NCBI GenBank assembly: GCA_033296885.1
Contig: MU863891.1
Coordinates: 124,001 to 188,000 of the forward strand
From: Triangularia verruculosa
Taxonomy: Eukaryota; Ascomycota; Sordariomycetes; Sordariales; Podosporaceae
Direction: 5' to 3'
Length of the DNA stretch: 64,000 bases
How positions within the stretch are numbered: the stretch's first letter is position 1; every line of letters begins with the position of its first letter. Positions 52,322-62,842 of the stretch are shown one piece after another. Under the pieces are notes generated by a model. That model searched no databases, was not told where the DNA came from, and saw nothing but the letters and a program-made list of their open reading frames with translations. Position numbers and translations under genes: made by a program.

Positions 52322-53164
52322 ATGGATCCACAAACTCCTCAACAGCTACCCCAGGACGACAGGGCTCCTACTGGCACACCTCAAGCCAGTTACTACAACG
52401 CAGTCACGCTATCGTACTACGACATCCACGTCCTCGGCCACAATATGGGCCAACTCTGGCGTTGCCCTACCAAACAACACCTACTGCCTCTTTTCCAGGC
52501 GCATTTCTGGAATCACTATCCCCTCACACAGACCCAGGAACAAGCGTATAATCAAGCGCGGCTTTGGGAGCACCTGGACATCGGCGCCGGAACCGGCTAC
52601 TTCGTAGCCAAGGCCCTGGAAGAGCGTCTCACGAGGGACTCTGAAGCACCCCAGCAACCACTGCTCATAACCCTCATGGACGTCAACCAGTCTACCCTCA
52701 AAAAGTCCAAACGGCGCATCGATGCCATTTTGCACAAATTTGGGATCTCACAGCAAGTTAGAACGGCCGCCCTCCACCGTGACGTCTTGCAGCCCATCCC
52801 ACCAAAAGGCCTCAAGAAACACGACGTCGTCACAATGTTCAACCTCTTGCACTGCCTCCGGACACCTACACCTCAAGACAAGAACAGGGCCTTTGAATAT
52901 GCGGCAAATTCCCTCAGGGACGATGGGGTTTTGGTTGGGTGCACTATTTTGCCGGGGAGGGAGTACCAATCGGGACTGTCGGGGATCAGGGCGAGGTACA
53001 CGCTCTGGCTTTACAACCGGGTTTACAAGGTTTTTGGGAACGAGGGTGATAGCAGGGAGCAGCTGGAGCAAGGGCTGAGGGCGAGTTTTGAGGAGGTGCT
53101 GGTTGATGTGGTGGGGAGCATGATGCTCTTTGTGGCGAAGAAGCCGAGGCGGGCGCAAAGCTAG
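52322..53164 (+). CDS. Class I SAM-dependent methyltransferase
   Basis: 280 residues, single exon, ATG 52322 (CTGAAAATGG). Motif I is LDIGAGTGYFVAKAL (about 80-95), followed by LLITLMDVNQSTL (acidic ribose-binding Asp), DVLQPIPP, and DVVTMFNLLHCLR (motif IV), and a closing FEEVLVDVVGSMMLFVAKKP strand. The short N-terminal ASYYNAVTLSYYDIHVLGHNMGQLWRCP segment resembles that of small fungal methyltransferases acting on secondary metabolites. Substrate unknown. Same strand as the flavin monooxygenase, convergent with the Ayg1-like gene. Confidence 0.85.
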   Translation: MDPQTPQQLPQDDRAPTGTPQASYYNAVTLSYYDIHVLGHNMGQLWRCPTKQHLLPLFQAHFWNHYPLTQTQEQAYNQARLWEHLDIGAGTGYFVAKALEERLTRDSEAPQQPLLITLMDVNQSTLKKSKRRIDAILHKFGISQQVRTAALHRDVLQPIPPKGLKKHDVVTMFNLLHCLRTPTPQDKNRAFEYAANSLRDDGVLVGCTILPGREYQSGLSGIRARYTLWLYNRVYKVFGNEGDSREQLEQGLRASFEEVLVDVVGSMMLFVAKKPRRAQS

Positions 53165-53457
53165 GCTTTGCTAAGATGAAGGTGAGGAGTTTACTTGGCG
53201 TATTTAAGGCTAGTGGAAGAGGAGTATGGGGGTGCTTGAATGTTGGTGCACCGAGAGAGATAGGTGGTTGGCATGGCAGCGCTCTAGATATGGAAGTTGG
53301 GTCACTTGGGTGGTTGATAGAAGTTGGCGCTGTGGTCTCGAGGTGGGGAATGCATAACCTTTTATGCAGGTGCGGCATAAGATGCATAAAACGTTCAATA
53401 TAGCAGCGCGATGAATTACATTCTTTTCCGCCACCCCCTTCAAACTGTTGCATAATA

Positions 53458-54989
53458 TCAATACTTTGGCTTAAAAGGCAGCCCACCCAGAATCCCCTTC
53501 TTGAATTCTCCCAGGTCTTCCTTCAGGCCCCACAATCCGTGAATCCAATCCAAGATTATCCCAAAGCTCTCCGGTTCTCCCATGTGCTTCCTCCCCTTGA
53601 CAACCTTGAACTCCTTGTTTGCTCGGGGCTTCCCGTCCTTGTCCCTGACTGCGAGATACAAGTCTTCGACCGGGAAAATCTCATCCAAGTCCCCATTCAC
53701 CATCAGCGTCTTGCAGCACGGCTTGTCCAAAATCCCGTTGTCAACAAGACTGAACTTCTGCCTGCCTTCCTTGATGAACTGGTCGAGATCGTTTCCGTAC
53801 CCGAACTTATGCGCGAGGGTGTGGGCGAGGTCGAAGGGGTACTCGAGGTTGTTGACGTTGCGAAGCCAAGTCTCGTCAAACATGCGGTGGCACCCTCCCC
53901 CCAGACTGACCGCGCCCAGTAGCTTGGTAGGATGGGTGTGGGCCGCTCGGAGGGAGTAGTACCCGCCGGTGGAGAAACCCCAGACGATGATCTTGGCCTG
54001 GTCGATGGTCGGTTGGGCGGCGATCCAGTCGAGTAAGGAGGACCATTGCCTTTCGGGGGAGGTCGGGTCGGAAGGGTCGGCGGGTGAGTCGCCTGTGCCG
54101 GGGATTTCGACGACGAGGGTGGCGATGGAGAAGGAGGCGAAGGGGGATTGCCAGACGGCTAGTTCGGTGCGGTAGCCGTCGAGGCCGGTGAAGATTATGA
54201 GTAAGGGGAGGGGGTGGTTTGCTGGAGGGCAGAGGAAGGAGGCGGGAATGGTGCTGGATTCGGAGGGGAGGTTGTGGGTGTGGGGGATGGAGATCGGGAG
54301 GATGGGGTTTGGGAGGAGGCTATATGCATGTTAGCGAGGGTAGCAAGAGGGTTGGGGGTATGGAGCAGACGTACGAGGCGCCTTTGTAGAAGACCTGTTT
54401 GCCTAGATTCCACGCTTCAAGCTGCTTGGGGGAGCGTGGAGCGGGAAAGCGGGCAATGCGATAGAGGGCTGAGCTTCGACTGTGCGGTATGTCAACAAAA
54501 TGCAAAGAGGTCACGGTATTGGTGGCCTTGGGAGACCGACAGGTAGTACTCGCACGCCTTCTCTCTTTCGCCGTCTTGTTCAGCTTGTTGAGCTGTGAAG
54601 GCGAGCTTAAAGGCTTGGGGAAAGAACATGGAGGCGTATTCGTCCCAGTCGTATGGTTCCTTCAGGGCTGCCTTTGGTGCTGTTAGAAAGTCACAGAGGT
54701 TGCGGGGAAGAGGCCAGTTACCTACGGCGGTCATAGTGTCAATCACTGGCTGGAAGTCGCTTATCGTGCCAAACATGAAGGGGTAGACACCCATTGAGCA
54801 CTGAATATGGTTAGTTCAGTATGATATTCTTGGTGGCAGACAACATACTGGAGCCTTCCATTTTGTCTCCCAGAGCTGTTGGAAGGACACATGGTGCGGG
54901 GCCCGGGCGTGCAAGGCGGAGGCAATGTGGTATGTTTGGGAGTCATTTGTTGAAGGTGCATGGTCAGAATCCACGGCAAGGTCACCCAT
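53458..54989 (-). CDS. Ayg1-like alpha/beta hydrolase
   Basis: About 441 residues. Exons: 54989-54849, 54800-54722, 54679-54541, 54479-54375 and 54319-53458; the second intron (54680-54721) is only 42 nt and in frame, so it may be retained (455 residues). The N-terminal part (FQQLWETKWKAPCSMGVYPFMFG) and AEQDG...YYLRSSALYRIARFP correspond to the lid region of the family. Catalytic residues: nucleophile in VWGFSTGGYY, Asp in NGDLDEIFP, and His in GRKHMG. Ayg1 of Aspergillus shortens a heptaketide naphthopyrone in DHN-melanin synthesis; other relatives act on different polyketides, so melanin is only one possibility. Start at ATG 54989. Confidence 0.85.
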
Positions 54990-55609
54990 CGTGAACAGGC
55001 TTTTCGGTTTTGATCTCAAAGTTTAGTGAACAGTGATGCAGTTGGTGCAAGCAGCAACGCACATGAAAACATCCGGAGGTGGACGGAGGGTCGATGTGGG
55101 GAACACCGATCGGGCAGGCCATGTTGACTCGTTCAGACTCAGGGGTAGATAGGTACCGTAATCGATATCTGGCTGTATCACGGGACGCTGATTCATTCAG
55201 CCCGCTTAGCTACACTCCAAATGGAATGTCATGGCATCTCTGGAGTGGTGTTGTCAGCAAAAGCCATGAGACCCTAACCCTGACCATCAGGAAGACCACC
55301 CGACTGCCTGGTGACAGTCATTGGCAGACTGTCCAACAATCGGCTTCTGCCAAAAAGGCATGTATGGCTTTGTTCTCGGCATGTGTGAGCCCTTTGTTCT
55401 CCACCGCGAAAAAATCCGTCTGTGTTGCCGGAACCGGCTCTAGAAAACCAAGACGGCGACAAAAAAATGCTCATTGTTAACTGGGCAATGTCAACAACAA
55501 AATAGCACAATGTCTCGTGCGTGCCTGACCAGCTGGTTGTCCAAATTCCTGCTGATCGGTGATCGGCGACGTTTCAAACTCTAACAGCAGCACCAATCGG
55601 ACAAGCACA
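54990..55609. other. Divergent intergenic region
   Basis: About 0.6 kb between the Ayg1-like gene and the pseudokinase gene; presumably two promoters. No gene supported. Confidence 0.45.
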
Positions 55610-58600
55610 ATGTCTCCGTATCTCTGGCAGGGCTGGGCCCCTGGCGGCCCCAACGTGTACGACGACGATACATCAGATGAAGACGCCGACTTTAGCGGCA
55701 GCGCCTACGACTCATACTCCAGGGCAAAGTCGGCACACGGTCAAGACATGGATCTTGACCGTGAGGGAATCAAGGATGATGCAGCAGTCGACGCTGAAAT
55801 TTTGGCCGCCATTGAGGCCAGTAAAGAGGAGGGCGGGAATGTCAGCAGAAGCTCCAGTCTAGTAGCTGAGGAAATTCCCTTTACTCCACCGGCGTCCTCT
55901 ACTCCGCCGGAGCCCGGGTCGGTGAACACAAAATTGCCCGGCAGTCCTGACTATGGGCCGGCCGAGGTGGATGATCTCAACTTTCCCTCCCCTCACTCAT
56001 CCGAACAGACCTCACCTGTCAAGAAACGCAGGCCTGAACCTGACCATGGACCCGATGATGTGCTGCGCCAACTGGCGGTCATCTTCCCACCAAGAACGCA
56101 TCGTGTCAGCTTCACAAAGGGGGTGAACACGACGGAGCTCGCGTCATCGCAATGGCTTCAGAAGCAAACGCCCGGTTTTCTATACATGCACAACCTTAAG
56201 CCACAAGCGCCGGCTGCCCGCGCTTTGTTGGTGTGGTCCAGAGCTGAAGGGGTCCCCATCGTGAACAAGAACATTCACACCATTTTCATCAGGGATTGGT
56301 TTTGGCAAGATCAGTATCGACGGTGGTCGATCGCTGTCGAAGAGGTAAAAGAGCTTGGGTCTGCCCCATGCCGCGACTATATGGGTCGGATGCCGCCAGA
56401 AATCACATTCGCTAGACTTGACGACCCGACTGTCAAAGAACGACTACCAGATGAGCGCGTGTACCCAGAGCTGTACGCATGGGGCATCAGCAACGGCCAG
56501 GCAGGCGTGAAGCGAGATGAGGACGGCCTCTTTGTTCAGGCCGACGAAATTGCGCTCTATTTCAAGCACTATAATGGTTACAACATTCGGAGTCTGCTAG
56601 CATTCAGCACCCAGGGCCCGCTGGCAAGGCAGCTGCACATTGACGAGATCTTCATCTGGCATGTGATGGAGCAGCTCTCCTCTGCCATCATTTACATGCA
56701 GACAGGCATTACGCGAGAAGAGCTGAAGGAAGGAGTCACGGCCAAGAAAGAAGCCTGGAGGCCATTTGCTCACCGCAATATCAACCCCGAGCATATCTAT
56801 ATACACTTTGAGGAGGAGTCCGAAAGGGGTCAGCTGCCTTTCACGGAGCAGGAAACCTACCCGTCACAAGAAGAACAAGACGAACAGACTGAGAACTTGC
56901 TCAACCTTAGCCTTCGGAGCGTGTTTCCGCGTATTGTTCTTGGCAGCTGGTCCCAGGCCAACCATCTCAACGACAAGAAGAGGTTCTACAAGTGCAATCG
57001 TGGCGAACGTTCCGAGGCCTTGAGAAAATGGGAGCGTGGGGACGATTCGGACGCCCTGGATGACCCCTGGGCAGGACCCAAGCCCGAGCTTTGGGAGGAC
57101 ATCTACCTTTTGGGGGCCCTGTTACGGCGCCTGGTCACGGTTTGGGATGCACAGTTTGCGTCTACCTGGAAGAAAGGAAAGTGGATCGACTACGAGATTG
57201 ATCTTGAACGGTACAAGGTGAAAGGGGCTCGTGGAGACCGAGAAGGTGGCCCGGAGTACAGTAGTGAGCTACTTGACTTGCTCGAACACTTTGAGCTGAA
57301 CAATGACGATATCGAAAAGGGGGGCGCCTGCTGGGCACAAGACCAATTCTACGACAGGCCGGATGGAAGACAATTTCCCGATGTCGATTTCCTCATCAAA
57401 AATGTCTTCCCGGCAGCGCGGAAGAAAGTGCAGGATGAGAAAGAAAGAATCCGGAGGTTGGCTGGCTTTGGAACCGGGGAGGTGCCACGGCCTAACATGG
57501 AGCAGCTGCTCAAGAGAGACCGTACCACAACAGACGTTTGGCGCTACCTTACGGAACGCGTTGAGTTGATCCCGTATACCCCGGAGAGTGCTACGGAAAA
57601 AAGGGGGGTACCAGAAATAAAGGGCGAGCTTAGAGCCATTCACGGCACCAAGTACATTATCTGGTATCAATTCAGTGGCTGCGAAATTCAACGGCCGGAG
57701 CGGAAGCTTGTAGACTGGCTGGGGGTCCCGTGGACTAGACAGGCCATGATATCTCCGGCTAAGCTTGCTAAAGGCTTTTGGCACAAAAGGTATGACAAAT
57801 GGGACCAGCAACTGGATACACCACCAGGCGGAACGCCTCGGGGCGGCAACACTCCCCCTGACGGCTCCTTCCTCGACAGGGATGGCGATCCCCTCCTGGT
57901 GCGACGTCGGCGGTTACTGGACAAGAATGCGTTTACACCTGATCGGGGAAACGTCTTCGCGGGTGCAAACATTGAATCCGACGACGATCCGGATGTAGGG
58001 CACAGCGCTCGCAGAAAGGGCCGCGTAGAAGAATGGGCCGACATCTCGGAACTCCACCCACAGGATCCATTCTTGGAGCTGGATTTCAAAACCCACCTGA
58101 AGAGAGTCCTTAGGTGGATGCGGCGGGCAAAGCGCGTGTTATGGCATCTATATCCTGTTGCACTGCCAGGCGATGACAATCTGGACCCCGAAAATGTGGA
58201 GGAGCATCTTGCGCGTGATTATCTAAAAATCGTGAGGGATCAGGTGAAGCGAAGAGCAAATGGGGGGGAGGTCACAGAGACGGATGAGGACCGTGCTATC
58301 AAGCAAAAGTACCACGCTCTGATTGAACGTCTGGACCCCAAAGGCGAGTACAAGGTGGGAACCGACCACGTCTTCGAGAAACATGTAAAGCAACCAGTAC
58401 AGCCTGACCCAGGAACCGTGCCATCTCCAGGAACGGACATTTATGGTGCAACACCGGAACCACCGTCCCCCTACAAGATAGCCCAAGAATCTGAAGAAGT
58501 GCGGAAGACGGACCTTGCGATCCGGGATGCACAAAGCAAGCTCCTGATCAGTCATATGGACAGGCTCGTCAGCGAGTTGCCTAAAATGAAACGCCGGGCA

Positions 58601-60421
58601 GCGACGTTGAAAACCGACAAGCGAGACTCTAGAGACTATCAAAAGTATCTCGCTGCGAAGGAGAAACATGAGACTGAAGAAGATAGGCTCGTGAAATACC
58701 AGCAGATCGTTGCGTCACTGAAACAGGATGAAGAAAACCAGCAGCAATGGGAACGGCTACAGAACGAGCACAGATCGAAGATTGAACTCTTTACCCAGAC
58801 GCACGAAGAATCTAAGACGCAAAGCAAGCTTCAGGACCAAAGGGCTAAAGAAATTGCAGAGAAGCTTGTCGAGGCCGAGTACAGCAAAAAGATGGCAGAG
58901 GATCGGTCCACTGCCGATGCAGAGAAACAAAAGCACATAGAGAGACACAACTCCTTGCAAAACGAGATTATCCCGTTGCGAAAGGAGATGACTGAAATCA
59001 TGAAGAGGCGTGCCGCGCTGGTAGAGAGAAAGCAGTTGCTGAAAGTGAGAGTGGAAAGGATTGAAGGTCTGTTACCCCAGATTATGACACTGGTTAGGAC
59101 AGGTGGAGGGGCGGATGCATCTGCCTTCAAGCGGGGCTATCAGGATGGATTGGGGAACCGAAATCAAGGGAACGATCTAGCTCCTCCTCCTCCTCCTCCT
59201 CCTCCTCCTCCTGGTCCACGTCCGGGTCCCGGTCCTGGCGATCACGATGGACCTAGCGACAGACACGACAGTATTGAAGATGACGAAGATGACGATGACG
59301 ACGATGACAACCGTGGCAGCGGCGGCAATAAAGGCAGCGGTAATACGACCCAAAACAAACAAAAACCTCCAGGAACAACCACGGTACCAGCAACCGAGGA
59401 AACCACGGCAGAAACACCTGAACCAACAACGCTCAGGCGAAGCGGACGTGTCAGAAAGCCCGTCGCGAGATACACCGCTGCAGCTTACCGAACGACCCGG
59501 AACCCAGGTTTCACTCCCACCCAGCAAGCAGAGCACCTCCGCCAAACACAGCCCTCCTCCTCAACCACGCAACCATCCACCCAGCCTTCCCAAGACACCA
59601 CTCCTCCCACAAAGACACCCAAGCGACCTCCAAGAACTCCTCCAAACAAGAAGAACACCGGGGCCAAAGTCAAACCGCCTGGAGGAGACACCACCATCAT
59701 CCCGGCCACACCCGACGAGACGCTCATCGCGCAGCAAAAGGAGGCCGCTGCTGCTTCCAAGAAGGGGAAGAGAAAGCGGGGAGACAGAAAGGAGGAGGAA
59801 GTCATTGAGGAGACCTCGCTCGAGTCGATTGCCGGGAAGAAGGACCGGGACGAGACAATAATTCCTTCGACTCCGGACGCGGAGCTGCTGGAGCGGCAGA
59901 GGAAGGAACAGGAGAAGGAGAAGGCGAAGGGGTCGGATGAGGTGATTCCTAATTCGAACGAGAATAGTTTGGAGGATGGGAAGCCTGTGAGCAGTGGGAA
60001 GAAGAAGCCTGGGAGTGGCGGGAAGACGAAGGCGAAGCCGGCAGCCAAGCCAAAGCCGACAGGGAAAGCCAAGCCGACAGGTAAAGCGAAGCCGACAGGT
60101 AAAGCGAAGCCGATAGGTAAAGCCAAACCGACAAGTAAAGCCAAGCCGACAGGTAAGACAAAGCCGTCACCAAAAAAGAAGCCAAAGAAGGGAAACAGCA
60201 ACCTGTCCGTCATCATCGAAGAAGAAGAAGAGGAGGAGGGGGGGGAAAATGAAGAGGAAGTAGATGAGGAATATGTGGACGATGGAGCTGAAGAAGAGGA
60301 AGAGGATGAGCTGGCGAATCGGGTGGAGGAGGAGCACTCGGAAGAGGAGGAGGAGGAAGAGCCAGATCCGGAGCCCAGCCCGAAGAGAAGAAAACCAGGC
60401 AGGCCAAAGAAAAATCACTGA
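55610..60421 (+). CDS. Giant pseudokinase with coiled coil and AT-hook tail
   Basis: 1603 residues from ATG 55610. After an acidic N-terminus comes a kinase-like region (about 150-560). It has no Gly-loop and VAIK motif that I can see; the catalytic loop is HRNINPEHIYIH (His388, Asn in place of the catalytic Asp), the DFG position reads LGSWSQA (about 444), and a later EDIYLLGALLRRL matches the F-helix D-x-x-x-x-G. It should be catalytically dead. A second folded part with FSGCEIQRPERKLVDWLG follows, then coiled coil (about 1010-1160), poly-Pro (about 1191-1202), poly-Asp, six tandem KPTGKA-like repeats (1480-1519), an acidic run, and a terminal KPGRPKKNH AT-hook. This suggests a chromatin-associated scaffold; inference only. 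No intron detected. Confidence 0.78.
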   Translation: MSPYLWQGWAPGGPNVYDDDTSDEDADFSGSAYDSYSRAKSAHGQDMDLDREGIKDDAAVDAEILAAIEASKEEGGNVSRSSSLVAEEIPFTPPASSTPPEPGSVNTKLPGSPDYGPAEVDDLNFPSPHSSEQTSPVKKRRPEPDHGPDDVLRQLAVIFPPRTHRVSFTKGVNTTELASSQWLQKQTPGFLYMHNLKPQAPAARALLVWSRAEGVPIVNKNIHTIFIRDWFWQDQYRRWSIAVEEVKELGSAPCRDYMGRMPPEITFARLDDPTVKERLPDERVYPELYAWGISNGQAGVKRDEDGLFVQADEIALYFKHYNGYNIRSLLAFSTQGPLARQLHIDEIFIWHVMEQLSSAIIYMQTGITREELKEGVTAKKEAWRPFAHRNINPEHIYIHFEEESERGQLPFTEQETYPSQEEQDEQTENLLNLSLRSVFPRIVLGSWSQANHLNDKKRFYKCNRGERSEALRKWERGDDSDALDDPWAGPKPELWEDIYLLGALLRRLVTVWDAQFASTWKKGKWIDYEIDLERYKVKGARGDREGGPEYSSELLDLLEHFELNNDDIEKGGACWAQDQFYDRPDGRQFPDVDFLIKNVFPAARKKVQDEKERIRRLAGFGTGEVPRPNMEQLLKRDRTTTDVWRYLTERVELIPYTPESATEKRGVPEIKGELRAIHGTKYIIWYQFSGCEIQRPERKLVDWLGVPWTRQAMISPAKLAKGFWHKRYDKWDQQLDTPPGGTPRGGNTPPDGSFLDRDGDPLLVRRRRLLDKNAFTPDRGNVFAGANIESDDDPDVGHSARRKGRVEEWADISELHPQDPFLELDFKTHLKRVLRWMRRAKRVLWHLYPVALPGDDNLDPENVEEHLARDYLKIVRDQVKRRANGGEVTETDEDRAIKQKYHALIERLDPKGEYKVGTDHVFEKHVKQPVQPDPGTVPSPGTDIYGATPEPPSPYKIAQESEEVRKTDLAIRDAQSKLLISHMDRLVSELPKMKRRAATLKTDKRDSRDYQKYLAAKEKHETEEDRLVKYQQIVASLKQDEENQQQWERLQNEHRSKIELFTQTHEESKTQSKLQDQRAKEIAEKLVEAEYSKKMAEDRSTADAEKQKHIERHNSLQNEIIPLRKEMTEIMKRRAALVERKQLLKVRVERIEGLLPQIMTLVRTGGGADASAFKRGYQDGLGNRNQGNDLAPPPPPPPPPPGPRPGPGPGDHDGPSDRHDSIEDDEDDDDDDDNRGSGGNKGSGNTTQNKQKPPGTTTVPATEETTAETPEPTTLRRSGRVRKPVARYTAAAYRTTRNPGFTPTQQAEHLRQTQPSSSTTQPSTQPSQDTTPPTKTPKRPPRTPPNKKNTGAKVKPPGGDTTIIPATPDETLIAQQKEAAAASKKGKRKRGDRKEEEVIEETSLESIAGKKDRDETIIPSTPDAELLERQRKEQEKEKAKGSDEVIPNSNENSLEDGKPVSSGKKKPGSGGKTKAKPAAKPKPTGKAKPTGKAKPTGKAKPIGKAKPTSKAKPTGKTKPSPKKKPKKGNSNLSVIIEEEEEEEGGENEEEVDEEYVDDGAEEEEEDELANRVEEEHSEEEEEEEPDPEPSPKRRKPGRPKKNH
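60055..60166 (+). repeat. Coding tandem repeat, KPTGKA units
   Basis: About six copies of an 18-nt unit (GCCAAGCCGACAGGTAAA-like) within the pseudokinase gene, encoding KPTGKA, KPIGKA and KPTSKA variants. It is likely to vary in length between strains. Confidence 0.85.
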
Positions 60422-60860
60422 GGGGAGGGAACTCAATCCAGGGTGTTCTTCTTTGACGAATATTTCGGTCTTTCCACAGAAGATCTAGACTATGGTGTTT
60501 TGGATTATTTGCAAAGGCGTTGGTAATTTGATTCGTCTCTCTTTTGTTATTGGGTACCTAGCCAGCTTGCGGAAATTGACTGTTTGCACAGATATGTTGC
60601 ATATCTTGAGCAAACGGCACAAATGAGAGTGGTTCACCGTATGCTTTGATCTGCCCCTTCTCTAGTACCTAATTATACAATTACCCCTCTCCATCAATCC
60701 CACCGCCCACTTCCCAACTTCTAGCCCTGGCAATTTCCCATACCATTCGAGATCTAAGTCAAAATTCTAACAGCAAAGAAGCCATGAGACGGGGACAGAA
60801 AGGATTTTGATCATCATCGCCACTATCCAAAACTCCACGCTCAAATACCAAGCTCATAGC
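60422..60860. other. Convergent intergenic region
   Basis: About 0.4 kb between the pseudokinase and reductase genes; 3' UTRs only, nothing else seen. Confidence 0.5.
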
Positions 60861-61937
60861 TTACTCCTCCAAATCCTTAATCCTCACGACCGCCTTTCCA
60901 AAGTTCTTACCCTCCAACATACCCACAAACCCCTGCGCCGCATTGTCGATCCCCTCCGTCACACTCAACTTCGCCTTGTAGCTCCCATCCGCCAGCCACT
61001 CCTGCATCTTCTTCTGGTGCTCCTCGCTGTATTTATCCGCAAACCCCTTGTCATACACAATGAACCCCCTCATGGTAATCCGCTTGCTCACCACCATGAA
61101 CAAGTTGGTGACACCGTACCTCTTCTCCTGCGGGAGGTTGTACTGGCTGATCATGCCGCAGGCGATAATCCTGCCGTGGAAGTTCATCGCGTCAATCGCG
61201 GCCTGAAGCTGCTCACCGCCGACGTTCTCAAAGTAGATGTCGATTCCGTCCGGAGCAAGGCGCTTGAGGGCGTCGGCCGCACTTTCCTTCTTGTAGTTGA
61301 ACCCGCCGTCAAAGCCGAGCTCGTTGAGGATGAAATCAAGCTTCTCGTCTGAGCCGACGGAGCCGATGACCTTGAGACCCTCACGCTTGGCAACTTGGCC
61401 TACTACCTGCCCCACGGCGCCGGCGGCGGAGGAGATGAAGATTGTCTCGCCCTTCTTGGGCTGACCGATCTCATGGTAGGACGACCAGGCGGTCAGACCT
61501 GGCATGCCCAGTGGTCCAAGGAACAGGCCAAGGTCCTTTCCGATCTTGGAGTTCTTGATGTCTACCCGGCGGCGGATGGTGCCATCTTTGAGCTGCTCGG
61601 CTGTGAGGTGAGCATACTCGGCGATGGGGAGGAAGGCGACGACGAGGTCGCCCTCCTTGTAGTCTGGCGAGTCTGAACGGATCACCTTGGAGACGGTGTC
61701 GTTGACGATGGGATGTCCTACCAGGAACGGGGGGGAGTAGGACTTGATGTTGGGATCGCGCATCCTACCCCGGAGGTACGGGTCGTAAGAAGCAGACAGG
61801 ACCGAGACTGTGACGCCGCCCTTGGGTGGAGTGAGATCGAAGTCGACAGGCTCCACCGCCAGGTGCTCCCCTGGGACGGGGGCAGCGGTGGGGACCTTCT
61901 TGAATAGAAGGGTTTTGTTTTGGACCTTGTCAGACAT
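60861..61937 (-). CDS. NADP-dependent alkenal/one oxidoreductase (MDR family)
   Basis: 358 residues, single exon, ATG 61937. Zinc-free medium-chain reductase of the leukotriene-B4 12-hydroxydehydrogenase / prostaglandin reductase type. It has the N-terminal GroES-like domain with SYDPYLRGRM (typical of this subfamily), GLTAWSSYHEIGQPKKGETIF, and the nucleotide-binding AAGAVGQVVGQVAK motif with KVIGSVGSDEK, where Ser-Asp rather than an acidic end suggests NADP preference. Then FENVGGE and the closing GKAVVRIKD. Length is normal. These enzymes reduce alpha,beta-unsaturated carbonyls in detoxification or tailoring. Confidence 0.93.
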   Translation of the reverse strand: MSDKVQNKTLLFKKVPTAAPVPGEHLAVEPVDFDLTPPKGGVTVSVLSASYDPYLRGRMRDPNIKSYSPPFLVGHPIVNDTVSKVIRSDSPDYKEGDLVVAFLPIAEYAHLTAEQLKDGTIRRRVDIKNSKIGKDLGLFLGPLGMPGLTAWSSYHEIGQPKKGETIFISSAAGAVGQVVGQVAKREGLKVIGSVGSDEKLDFILNELGFDGGFNYKKESAADALKRLAPDGIDIYFENVGGEQLQAAIDAMNFHGRIIACGMISQYNLPQEKRYGVTNLFMVVSKRITMRGFIVYDKGFADKYSEEHQKKMQEWLADGSYKAKLSVTEGIDNAAQGFVGMLEGKNFGKAVVRIKDLEE

Positions 61938-62842
61938 TTTGGTCTTTGGAAGTGGTGATATTGGTGCTGTTGTTGTCGTTGTCGTGATGATGACTGGTAG
62001 GGGGAGGTAAAACGGGGGGGCAGGCGCTGGTGTTTATATCGCTGTTGCCCTGAAAACCCACGGCGGGGTAGCACCGCCCGATTGGTGACGTCGAGAAACG
62101 TCACTTGGTGGTGGAGCCGACGAGAGAAGGACGCAGAAGGTGTCGGGTGGGTGAAGACACCCACAGCGGGGTTGATGCCAAGATCCGAGGCATTTGGCAT
62201 TGGAAATCGAAGCTGGGATTTGTAAGCCGCTTGAATCATCAGCTTGCGTACAAATACACACGCTGCCCGCGGAGTGCGAAATACATACTGTAGGTTGGTA
62301 TAGATGCTCCTCCACGCGGGCTCCGAGGATCCCGTGTGAAACCCAGAGCCATTTGCTGAAGCTGAGTAGGGACGACAGTGTTGCGAAGTCCTCCCTCCGG
62401 GTCCAGCGAGCTTTTGCCATCCATGTGCCATGTGCTTTTGTTCAAAATGCCTCTGCTTCCACATCATCATGAAACCAGTCCCGTCAGCCTTCCCATCTGA
62501 GACGCCCGATATCTCGATCCCCCCTCAAGGCCCCACCCACGCTGTCTCTCTCGTCTGGCTAATGTCTCGCCTAACCACGGCCGTGAACCCTTCCCCTTGG
62601 GGTGGCTTGGGCATCAAGTACGCGATTGTATAGGTAGTCGTTTTGGATAATAACCTAATCACTACATCGTCTTGAAAACATACCACGATAGTCTTAGTGG
62701 TTGTACAACCTTGAAAGCTCCTCATCTGTGATATAAGTGACAGGAAATAGTCAGGCCTTCATCATCGGCAACAGCAATCTGTTTGTTTGGAAGCCATAGT
62801 AAATGATGTATCAGATCTTTGAAGGCTTCAATTTTGATACAG
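61938..62842. other. Intergenic, nothing recognised
   Basis: About 0.9 kb upstream of the reductase; no gene supported. Confidence 0.4.

Noticed and set aside
55079..55480. 133-codon plus-strand frame before the pseudokinase
   Set aside because: No recognisable protein features; lies in a promoter region between divergent genes.
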